Source: a virus
IMG/VR virus record: IMGVR_UViG_3300044645_001103
Coordinates: 1-30,797 of that record
Length of the DNA stretch: 30,797 bases
Strand: one strand, 5' to 3'
Shown: piece after piece, positions 26,401-30,797 of the stretch
How positions within the stretch are numbered: the stretch's first letter is position 1
Layout of the letters: each line of letters starts with the position of its first letter
Notes under the pieces: model-generated
Told to the model about the DNA's origin: nothing
Database searches by the model: none
The model's input: only the letters and a program-made list of their open reading frames with translations
Position numbers and translations under genes: made by a program

Positions 26401-26769
26401 CCATTCTTCCCACCATTCTTCCCATTCTTCCCTCCATTCTTCCCTCCATTCTTCCCTCCATTCTTCCCACCGTTCTTCCCTCCATTCTTTGCTGTTGCAG
26501 GACCAACAATTTCTAGTGTTACAGCTAGTAACATAATTAGGACTGGAGCAGTTATAACCTGGACTTCTACTGGTCAGGCTTCATACTTAATTACAGTTTC
26601 TCCTTTCGCAAGTCCAAGCGGAGCCACTGGTGGTTCCACCGTTAGAAGTAGACAAGTTACTGGAGCAACCCGTTCAACACAATATACTGTTACTATAACT
26701 GTTTACTCAGGTTCAAATCAGACTGGAACCTCAGCATCAAACTCAGTAACCTTTACAACATCTGCTTAA
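23413..26769 (+). CDS. Giant tail adhesin with FN3/Ig-like domains and a pure Pro-Phe repeat tract
   Basis: 1,118 aa. Residues 5-36 are two 16-aa repeats (IKTGSSW), a theme seen at the start of tail fibre proteins, with a third degenerate copy. Then strand-rich domains (56-285), two fibronectin-III-like domains (about 288-395 and 395-495), another FN3-like unit (about 586-665), an Ig-like domain (687-780), and a domain with ISVSTNGYISLG (about 786-950) resembling nidogen-type domains. Residues 963-1026 contain only Pro and Phe apart from one GAS, in FFPP repeats. The last 90 residues form an FN3-like domain related to the 586-665 unit. It probably sits at the tail tip and binds the host surface. 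GGTG at 23402-23405 is a weak ribosome site. What the repeat does is unknown. Confidence 0.75.
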   Translation: MPSEIFIKTGSSWVAGKAKNIYIKTGSSWAAGKAKHVWLYLNAGWTRVWPLSGIYATRNPFISTTSSSTELADTTVLRVGTTYRGNRGTWNPNGYTISSYQYKWAGYSAANDQNPIYDPAMTTFSTTTTDLLISGTNYDKRWISFFVTAKASGGTAYDGSAESFRYYVVRQKPRISVDPSLNNLDPKVNDVITYSSSWDTSDAYRPEAARTLIVWYRNTTASLTGATIVKSNLGTASGAYSYTVASADANNYIIAQETTFNSGSDYELGSSVGVSASVATNSTVAVKPAAPTSLTATSNRTDGVQLTWSAVSGANYYEVYYQSSQGTGPANQSSFADFGQDNSITTNSFLDTTITEGSTRFYRVRARISATATATNNSDWFPAPASNAISGTRLAIIPATPTNLTGSANGFGDSQSISLSWDAATNAETYELYYNGTGTAPSANTVPDYGVFPLITTNSFTTPIVFSKGTTYYWWVRSSRYSGSKSDWSLVKAITTNAVTISGISISNTTTAPGSATNISVSNTAPSNTGSVSWTNGSNTSAAGLFTVSGSGSGGSSPTNPSSVSTTGSFTVISTGTANISIRAINTNKTVAVSWSQANAKSYRILYTISGVPGTQTANGNSSDANPSVVIGTSANTFTITNITVYSELNQTGSSTTLSAPAGTSATGADRITDTTSSGSVTYTAPVVAPSGGTASVDPTTGTAGTTQFTASTSGWSGTAPITYTYSWQWQNTSGNWNPVATGTTFTPTVAQNASAIAWRVVVTATNSAGSNTASATFTVNNPQITYTFSLGNRISVSTNGYISLGTSSAVTANTADAVTSTTGLVFAVMPRDMQQTSLHYFGDSASYVVRWKGHQYNVPANIMEYEAKFYPGQQYADMFVITRFVVQDNAFAFVNDGSAITSYPVTPTQSSRYRVNFNSSAPTSLPGGYSPRATSNMLLATQPANTDIGETTLITAVTAATPFFPPFFPPFFPPFFPPFFGASPFFPPFFPPFFPPFFPPFFPFFPPFFPPFFPPFFPPFFPPFFAVAGPTISSVTASNIIRTGAVITWTSTGQASYLITVSPFASPSGATGGSTVRSRQVTGATRSTQYTVTITVYSGSNQTGTSASNSVTFTTSA
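23425..23520 (+). repeat. Two 48-bp tandem repeats (16 aa each) at the start of the adhesin gene
   Basis: Units 23425-23472 and 23473-23520 encode residues 5-20 and 21-36; the proteins differ at three positions and the DNA shares a long identical stretch centred on ACAGGCTCTAGTTGGG. A degenerate third unit (VWLYLNAGWTRV) follows. The near identity suggests recent duplication. Confidence 0.85.
26299..26490 (+). repeat. 12-bp coding repeat giving a (PFFP)n tract
   Basis: Sixty-four codons with unit CCN TTC TTC CCN. Translation: five PFF units joined by double Pro, then GAS, five more, then one dropped Pro codon, then six more: 16 Phe pairs in all. No charged or polar residue except the Ser of GAS. 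Pro codons vary (CCA, CCT, CCG), while Phe is TTC in 29 of 32 cases. The coding strand is nearly all pyrimidine. A 12-base unit lets slippage change length without breaking the frame. Confidence 0.95.
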
Positions 26770-26773
26770 TGAC

Positions 26774-26834
26774 AATATACAAGGGTATATGGTGAATCAA
26801 TATGATATACTTAATAGGTACTATAAATAAGGAG
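26774..26834 (+). promoter_or_regulatory. Promoter with ATATAC dyads before the small-gene cluster
   Basis: TGATATACT at 26803-26811 is a near match to TGnTATAAT; AAGGAG at 26829-26834 serves ATG 26840; predicted leader about 22 bases. Upstream, ATATAC (26775-26780) and GTATAT (26785-26790) form an inverted repeat with a 4-base loop, and ATATAC recurs inside the -10 box. This could be an operator, but it is short and AT-rich. Confidence 0.5.
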
Positions 26835-26839
26835 CAACA

Positions 26840-27055
26840 ATGGTATACACATTGACAAATCAGGAAAAAGCTGACATAATACATCAACGATTAAAAAACT
26901 TAGAGCAGTCTAAGTTTCATTTTGAGATTAGCCTTATTGAGGAATCAGCAGTTCCAGAACCAAAATCAACAACTATTGATGATCTTCAGTTGCAACTAGA
27001 TCAAAACAATATGAAGATTGATGCTCTTTTAGCAGAATTAGCAAAGGTAGAGTAG
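26840..27055 (+). CDS. Small helical protein, paralogue A
   Basis: 71 aa, first gene after the adhesin, with its own promoter and ribosome site. It begins with LTNQEKADIIHQRLKNLEQS, a probable helix, and ends with a heptad-like helix (LQLQLDQNNMKIDALLAELA), so two helices around a Pro-containing turn near residue 39-41. It has no recognised domain. It aligns without gaps along its full length with the next gene, 20 of 71 positions identical by my count, so the two are duplicates. It could be a small structural chaperone or an early host-interaction protein; the sequence does not decide. Confidence 0.7.
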   Translation: MVYTLTNQEKADIIHQRLKNLEQSKFHFEISLIEESAVPEPKSTTIDDLQLQLDQNNMKIDALLAELAKVE

Positions 27056-27059
27056 TATT

Positions 27060-27275
27060 ATGACCATAGAATTAACAGCAGAAGAAAAAACTATTATTAT
27101 AGAACAGCACATGAAGGCTATTGCTTATGCAGAATATAATGCAATCTTAAGCTTAGCACAAGAAAATGCTTTATCTAATCCAAATGCAGAAACAATTTTA
27201 TCTTTAAACACAAAAATTCAAGATAGCATTTCACAAAAACAAATATTACAGGATGAGCTAGATTCTTTACAATAA
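27060..27275 (+). CDS. Small helical protein, paralogue B
   Basis: 71 aa, four bases after paralogue A and the same length. It shares LT..EK, II.Q..K, SL..E.A, P...TI..L and a final EL with A. Predicted as two helices around a turn near residue 40 (SNPNAETI), the second a coiled-coil candidate ending QDELDSLQ. The ATG overlaps no clear ribosome site (GTAGAGTAG is nearest), so it may depend on coupling to A. Function not recognised. Confidence 0.65.
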   Translation: MTIELTAEEKTIIIEQHMKAIAYAEYNAILSLAQENALSNPNAETILSLNTKIQDSISQKQILQDELDSLQ

Positions 27276-27290
27276 AAAGGGGTGCGTTAT

Positions 27291-27476
27291 ATGGACAAAA
27301 GAGCTGAGTTAGTAATTATGGCATTACAACAACGTATTGGAGAACTTGTTTCTAACTATGAAACACAGATTGCAATATTAAGAGCTGAAATTACTCAGGC
27401 TGTACAAGAAAAAGAAGACAAAGAAAAGGCAGAAGAAGAATACTCTAAAAGCCTCAAAGAAAAAGTTTCTAAGTAA
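27291..27476 (+). CDS. Small charged coiled-coil protein
   Basis: 61 aa, from ATG 27291 after AAAAAGGGG. GTG 27282 lies within the ribosome site and is unlikely. The whole product looks like one long helix: a hydrophobic heptad first half (AELVIMALQQRIGELVSNYE) followed by a Glu/Lys-rich second half (KEDKEKAEEEYSKSLKEKV). It resembles small phage coiled-coil proteins that bind other proteins, but no family can be named. It sits in the same operon as the two paralogues above. Confidence 0.65.
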   Translation: MDKRAELVIMALQQRIGELVSNYETQIAILRAEITQAVQEKEDKEKAEEEYSKSLKEKVSK

Positions 27477-27484
27477 GGTAGCTA

Positions 27485-27676
27485 ATGCTAAAATGTAATA
27501 GATGCGAAGGTCGTGTCTTTGTAGATAGACAGTACACAACTTCTGAACATATAGAAACAGCCTGCATAACATGTGGAAATAGAAAATTCTATCATCCACC
27601 TTCTGCAACAAAAGAGGGACAATGGATACTTCAAAAGGAAAAATCCAGAGCCAAGCATACAATAACGAACCTGTAA
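27485..27676 (+). CDS. Zinc-ribbon protein
   Basis: 63 aa with Cys4, Cys7, Cys27 and Cys30 (CNRC...CITC), two CxxC knuckles 19 residues apart, which is the signature of a small zinc ribbon. Such proteins bind nucleic acid or RNA polymerase in many phages, but the target here is unknown. The basic C-terminus (KEKSRAKHTITN) supports nucleic-acid contact. AAGGTAG lies just upstream of ATG 27485. The last 55 bases overlap the next gene in another frame. Confidence 0.7.
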   Translation: MLKCNRCEGRVFVDRQYTTSEHIETACITCGNRKFYHPPSATKEGQWILQKEKSRAKHTITNL

Positions 27677-28164
27677 TAAAAGGCAAAGTTAAAGTATGGT
27701 TTATTAATGGTGATCTTGTAAAGGTTTATCATAGCTCTCGTTCTACTGGAATGGTTACGTTTTATAATATAACTAAAGATCGTTTAGAGACATGCTTGCT
27801 TGCTGACTTTAAAAAAAGTCGTGAACGTGCATATAGTGTAGCAGAAACTGCTCAACTTGTCAATAGACATAGAAAATATATTCCAAGTTTAATTAAACGA
27901 GGAGTCATTCCTCCTCCAATAGGTGCATCACTTAATGGTGAAAGATCTTTTAAGGTTAGAGCTTATTATTCAGAATCACATGTAAGAGAGATACGTGCTA
28001 TACTTGCAAGTATACATATTGGACAACCAAGAAAAGACAAATTAATAACAAACAACATGACTCCTACAAGCCAAGAGTTGACACGGCGAATGGGAGACGG
28101 TATACTTACATATACGAGAACAGAAGATGGACGATTCATTCCAGTGTGGAATGAGTCTATTTAA
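27622..28164 (+). CDS. DNA-binding protein with MerR/excisionase-like helix-turn-helix
   Basis: 180 aa. Residues 20-60 form a small beta domain (KGKVKVWFINGDLVKVYH). Residues 71-97 (YSVAETAQLVNRHRKYIPSL then IKRGVIPPP) read as the winged helix of MerR/excisionase proteins, with the SVAETA... first helix and the KRGVIPPP turn into the wing; 105-125 add a wing and helix (HVREIRAI). ATG 27622 follows AGAGGG, so the 55-base overlap with the zinc-ribbon gene appears real. It is likely a phage transcription regulator at the entry to the replication genes; its targets cannot be read from this window. An excisionase role is less likely, since no integrase is seen. Confidence 0.65.
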   Translation: MDTSKGKIQSQAYNNEPVIKGKVKVWFINGDLVKVYHSSRSTGMVTFYNITKDRLETCLLADFKKSRERAYSVAETAQLVNRHRKYIPSLIKRGVIPPPIGASLNGERSFKVRAYYSESHVREIRAILASIHIGQPRKDKLITNNMTPTSQELTRRMGDGILTYTRTEDGRFIPVWNESI

Positions 28165-28183
28165 TTTAGAAATGGGTGGGGTA

Positions 28184-28411
28184 ATGGAAAATAGCAATTA
28201 CGTAGTAACAAATGAACCAACAAAGGTAAATGTAACATTAGGGTATACGCTTAATCTTGGTAACTTTCAGTCACTAAGACTTGATCTAGGAGTTGTAGAT
28301 AGCAAGCGTGATGGAGAAACTACAAACGAAGCTTTTGAGCGTGTGTACAAGTTTGTAGAAGACAAGCTAACTGAAAAGATTAACGAAGCAAAGTCTGAAA
28401 TCAACGAGTAA
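28184..28411 (+). CDS. Small conserved-looking protein of unknown function
   Basis: 75 aa from ATG 28184, preceded by GGGTGGGG. Longer starts exist (28127, 28151, 28172), but those at 28127-28151 would overlap the HTH gene and lack a better ribosome site. A beta-rich first half (TKVNVTLGYTLNLGNFQSLR) runs into a helix with NEAFERVYKFVEDKLTEK. The pattern looks like a compact ferredoxin-like or OB-like protein, but I cannot name the family. The gene ends in TAATG with the next one and sits just before the helicase genes, suggesting a replication-linked job. Confidence 0.65.
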   Translation: MENSNYVVTNEPTKVNVTLGYTLNLGNFQSLRLDLGVVDSKRDGETTNEAFERVYKFVEDKLTEKINEAKSEINE

Positions 28412-28719
28412 TGGCTGAACGCAAAGACCGTATGGCTTTGCTTAGTAGATACTCAAAATTGCATACAGCAAAGTACGAGCAAAAGCCATCTTTAAATTTA
28501 AATGTTGAGCAGTGGGCAGCAGACGGACTCATTGAGTCATATGGAATGTCACAATGCTATGACTTATTAGACTATTACTTTTCTGTTGCACAGGAAGCAA
28601 GCTGGAACTATTTTGCATATAACGCAGAAAAGATTCTTAATGGTAAACTAGATGTAGAGCAAGATCTAAAAGAAAGACAAGAGCGCAGGGCTAAAGCAAA
28701 GGAGTGGCTAAGTGAATAA
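28411..28719 (+). CDS. Small helical protein before the helicase, possible replication accessory
   Basis: 102 aa. Entirely helical by pattern: GLIESYGMSQCYDLLDYYFS and then EASWNYFAYNAEKILNGKLD, followed by a Lys/Arg/Glu-rich tail. Aromatic-rich helices with this shape occur in small replisome partners, for example DnaD-like and loader proteins, but this match is weak. It starts on a TAATG overlap and ends inside the start of the helicase gene (8-base overlap), so the three proteins are probably made together. A helicase-loader role is only a guess from position. Confidence 0.6.
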   Translation: MAERKDRMALLSRYSKLHTAKYEQKPSLNLNVEQWAADGLIESYGMSQCYDLLDYYFSVAQEASWNYFAYNAEKILNGKLDVEQDLKERQERRAKAKEWLSE

Positions 28720-29935
28720 TACGGAAGCTAAAGTAATTTCAGCGGTATTACAAGATAAACAACTTCATGTACTGCTGCAAGCTAACGTAGAGACATTACT
28801 TAGAACACATAACGATGTATGGAACTTTATTCGCCTATATGCTGAAAACAATGGAACAGTTCCACCATCATCCTTAGTTGTAGAAAAGTTTAGAGATTTT
28901 GAGATTCTTAAAGATGTTGGTGCAACAAAGCATCATCTAGAAGAGTTACAGTCTGAGTACTTAAATGATAGCCTAAAAGATATTTTACGATCTGCTGCAA
29001 CAGAAGTCCAAGGTGGACAAGGTGTACAAGCACTTGAAGATCTAATTACTAAGACATCAACACTAAAGAAAAACACATCTTCTATTCGTGACATTGATGC
29101 AACAGATATTGATTCTGCTATTGCATATTTTGAAAATGTTAAAGAGCAGCAAGCACTTGGAGTTCGTGGTATTAAGACTGGGCTTCCAGGATTTGATAAC
29201 TATCTACCTTCTGGAATTATGCCTGGACAGCTAGGAGTCTTTTTAGCTTACCCTGGTATAGGAAAGTCATGGATGGCTCTGTACTTCGCTGTACAGGCCT
29301 GGAAACAGGGTAAGACACCACTTATTATCTCCCTTGAGATGAGTGAAACAGAAGTTCGTAATCGTGTATTTACAATTATGGGTGAAGGACTTTGGTCTCA
29401 CCGTAAGATGTCCAATGGTGAAATAGAGATTGACATGCTAAAGAAATGGCATACAGACAAGATTGATGGTCGCCCACCTTTCCATATTATTTCTAACGAC
29501 TCTGGCGGAGAAGTAACTCCATCTGTTATTCGTGGAAAGCTAGATCAGTATAAGCCAGACTTTGTTGTAGTTGATTATCTTCAGTTGATGAGTCCAAACC
29601 AAAAAGCTGATAACGAAACGGTAAAGATGAAGAATCTATCTCGTGAATTAAAGCTTATGGCTATCAGTGAAGAAGTTCCTATCATCGCTATCTCATCTGC
29701 TACACCTGATGATGTAAAGGACATGTCTACTGTTCCTACTCTTGCACAGACAGCTTGGTCAAGACAGATTGCTTATGATGCTGACTGGGTTATGGCTCTA
29801 GGTCGTGCTAGCAATAGCGATATTATTGAGTGTGCCTTTAGAAAGAACCGTAATGGTTTTATGGGAGACTTCCTAGTACAGTGTGACTTTGATAAGGGCT
29901 ACTATCGTTACAAGGACTTTGAAGATGGTAAGTAA
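28712..29935 (+). CDS. Replicative DNA helicase (DnaB-like)
   Basis: 407 aa, somewhat short for DnaB. Unwinds DNA at the fork as a hexamer. The RecA-like core shows Walker A AYPGIGKS (179-186), DnaB-type GIKTGLPGFDNYLPSG just before it, SLEMSETEV after it, and Walker B DFVVVDYLQLM (283-293). Then SRELKLMA and IAISSATPDDV follow, and near the C-terminus DADWVMALGR with CAFRKNRNG, typical of this family. The N-terminal 120 residues are a helical, poorly conserved domain. GTG 28712 follows AAAGGAG with a 7-base gap. The primase begins before this gene ends (11-base overlap). Confidence 0.9.
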   Translation: MNNTEAKVISAVLQDKQLHVLLQANVETLLRTHNDVWNFIRLYAENNGTVPPSSLVVEKFRDFEILKDVGATKHHLEELQSEYLNDSLKDILRSAATEVQGGQGVQALEDLITKTSTLKKNTSSIRDIDATDIDSAIAYFENVKEQQALGVRGIKTGLPGFDNYLPSGIMPGQLGVFLAYPGIGKSWMALYFAVQAWKQGKTPLIISLEMSETEVRNRVFTIMGEGLWSHRKMSNGEIEIDMLKKWHTDKIDGRPPFHIISNDSGGEVTPSVIRGKLDQYKPDFVVVDYLQLMSPNQKADNETVKMKNLSRELKLMAISEEVPIIAISSATPDDVKDMSTVPTLAQTAWSRQIAYDADWVMALGRASNSDIIECAFRKNRNGFMGDFLVQCDFDKGYYRYKDFEDGK

Positions 29936-30797
29936 AGAGATTTATACAGAAGAACAGATTCGTCGTGTTCTAAATGGTGCAGGCCTAGATATTGAAGCTG
30001 AGTTTGGTAATGACTTTATTATTTATTGCCCATACCACAACAACACTAGAACACCTGCTGGAGAAGTAGCAAAAGACAGTGGGCTATTCTTTTGTTTTGG
30101 ATGTCAGGTAACAAAGAATCTTGTTGAGCTGATTATGTTTACTTCTAACAGATCGTATTTTGAAACGGTAAGGTATATTAAAGGCAAAGAGCAGCAGTCT
30201 GATATACAAACCATAGTAGATAAAGCACTATATGCCCCACCTGATTTTGTACAGTATGATGAACTACTCATAAAGAGATTAAACAAACAAGCACTTGATG
30301 CACCAAGAGCAATGAACTATTTTAATAGTCGCAGAGTAACTAAAGATTCTGTCATTAAGTTTGACTTAGGGTATTCAGAAAAGCAAGGATCTGTAACAAT
30401 TCCAATTCACTCACCTGATGGTATGTGCCTTGGTTTTGTTGCTAGAACTATTGAAGGTAAAGAGTTTAAAAATACTCCAGGGCTTCCAAAAAGTAAAGTA
30501 ATGTTTAATTTGCATAGAGTTAAAAGCTCTAGTATAGTTTATGTGGTGGAATCATCATTTGATGCTATCCGCTTAGACCAAGTAGGTTTTCCAGCAGTTG
30601 CAACGCTGGGTGCTAATGTGTCTGTATCTCAAATCAGACTATTAGAGAAGTACTTCAATAATGTTGTGCTTATTGCAGACAACGACGAGGCTGGTAGCAT
30701 TATGAAAGATAAGTTAGTTGAAAAACTAGGTCGTCTTGTAACTGTTATTAACCTAGACAAAAAATATAAAGACATAGGAGACATGGATGATGATGAG
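29925..30797 (+). CDS. DNA primase (DnaG-like), 5' part; runs past the window edge
   Basis: 291 residues are visible with no stop. ATG 29925 overlaps the helicase end by 11 bases and is preceded by AAGGAC. A CHC2-type zinc finger is seen at Cys35, His38, Cys57, Cys60 (YCPYH...FCFGC). A Toprim domain follows: VVESSFDAIR with Glu209, and IADNDEAG with Asp252 and Asp254, which hold the metal ions for RNA primer synthesis. Between them lies the FNSRRVTKDSVIKFDLGYSE segment that precedes Toprim in phage primases. With the DnaB-like helicase it forms the priming and unwinding core of the phage replisome. The C-terminus lies outside the window. Confidence 0.9.
   Translation, partial: MVSKEIYTEEQIRRVLNGAGLDIEAEFGNDFIIYCPYHNNTRTPAGEVAKDSGLFFCFGCQVTKNLVELIMFTSNRSYFETVRYIKGKEQQSDIQTIVDKALYAPPDFVQYDELLIKRLNKQALDAPRAMNYFNSRRVTKDSVIKFDLGYSEKQGSVTIPIHSPDGMCLGFVARTIEGKEFKNTPGLPKSKVMFNLHRVKSSSIVYVVESSFDAIRLDQVGFPAVATLGANVSVSQIRLLEKYFNNVVLIADNDEAGSIMKDKLVEKLGRLVTVINLDKKYKDIGDMDDDE

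Noticed and set aside
26299-26490. CRISPR-like array
   Set aside because: Units of 12 bp with no spacers, and they encode a continuous protein.
26139-26534. Minus-strand frames with GGKN or GRME repeats opposite the FFPP tract
   Set aside because: Mirror image of the 12-bp repeat; no ribosome site and no sensible protein outside the repeat.
26354-26536. Plus-strand Ser/Leu/His-rich frame inside the adhesin gene
   Set aside because: Shifted reading of the same repeat with no start signal.
26775-26790. ATATAC/GTATAT hairpin as a terminator of the adhesin gene
   Set aside because: Six weak AT-rich pairs and no T run after it.
28127-28183. Longer N-terminus of the small gene ending at 28411
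   Set aside because: Mostly overlaps the end of the HTH gene and lacks a good ribosome site; ATG 28184 is better placed.

Overview
The window is one continuous piece of a tailed double-stranded DNA phage (or prophage) genome. All supported genes lie on the + strand. Order and content point to a long-tailed siphovirus: portal, capsid protease/scaffold, major capsid protein, neck proteins, major tail protein, tail assembly chaperones, a 1,793-residue tape measure protein, tail-tip and fibre proteins, then a few small genes and the start of a replication module (DnaB-like helicase, DnaG-like primase). The DNA is AT-rich (by eye below 40% G+C). Host is uncertain. Extended -10 promoters without a clear -35, two genes without a Shine-Dalgarno site sitting right behind a -10 box, and the gene set would fit a phage of a low-GC Actinomycetota, such as freshwater lineages, but this is inference and other Gram-positive hosts are possible.

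Layout. 1-123: tail end of an unidentified upstream gene (terminase is a positional guess only). 116-4222: head module: portal, XkdF-like protease fused to scaffold with an internal start for scaffold alone, major capsid protein. 4223-4304: hairpin plus promoter. 4305-7334: five connector/neck genes, mostly joined by TAATG stop-start overlaps. 7335-8123: promoter, major tail protein, strong terminator. 8109-9201: two related tail assembly chaperone genes, each with its own promoter; the first carries a candidate -1 frameshift site. 9226-19237: tape measure, distal tail protein, large hub-like protein. 19257-26769: own promoter, then a small tail protein and two very large fibre/adhesin proteins. 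The second fibre contains a 64-residue tract of Pro and Phe only (FFPP repeats, one GAS interruption). 26806-28719: promoter and seven small genes (two paralogous 71-aa proteins, a charged helical protein, a zinc ribbon, a MerR/excisionase-like DNA-binding protein, two conserved-looking small proteins). 28712-30797: helicase and the 5' part of the primase, which runs off the window.

Expression logic. The two genes expected to be needed in greatest amount (major capsid, major tail) each end at a hairpin, have a strong ribosome site and use a different arginine codon set from the rest. Downstream genes restart from promoters of one type, TGnTATAAT, placed very close to the start codon. No lysis genes, integrase, tRNA, CRISPR array or convincing minus-strand gene is seen. 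No stretch over 300 bases lacks a gene; the longest gaps (about 76-82 bases) hold terminators and promoters.

The most unusual items are the FFPP tract with its sharply different phenylalanine codon use, the duplicated G/GT chaperone pair with a reversed frameshift arrangement, the repeated extended -10 promoter series, and the nested scaffold start.
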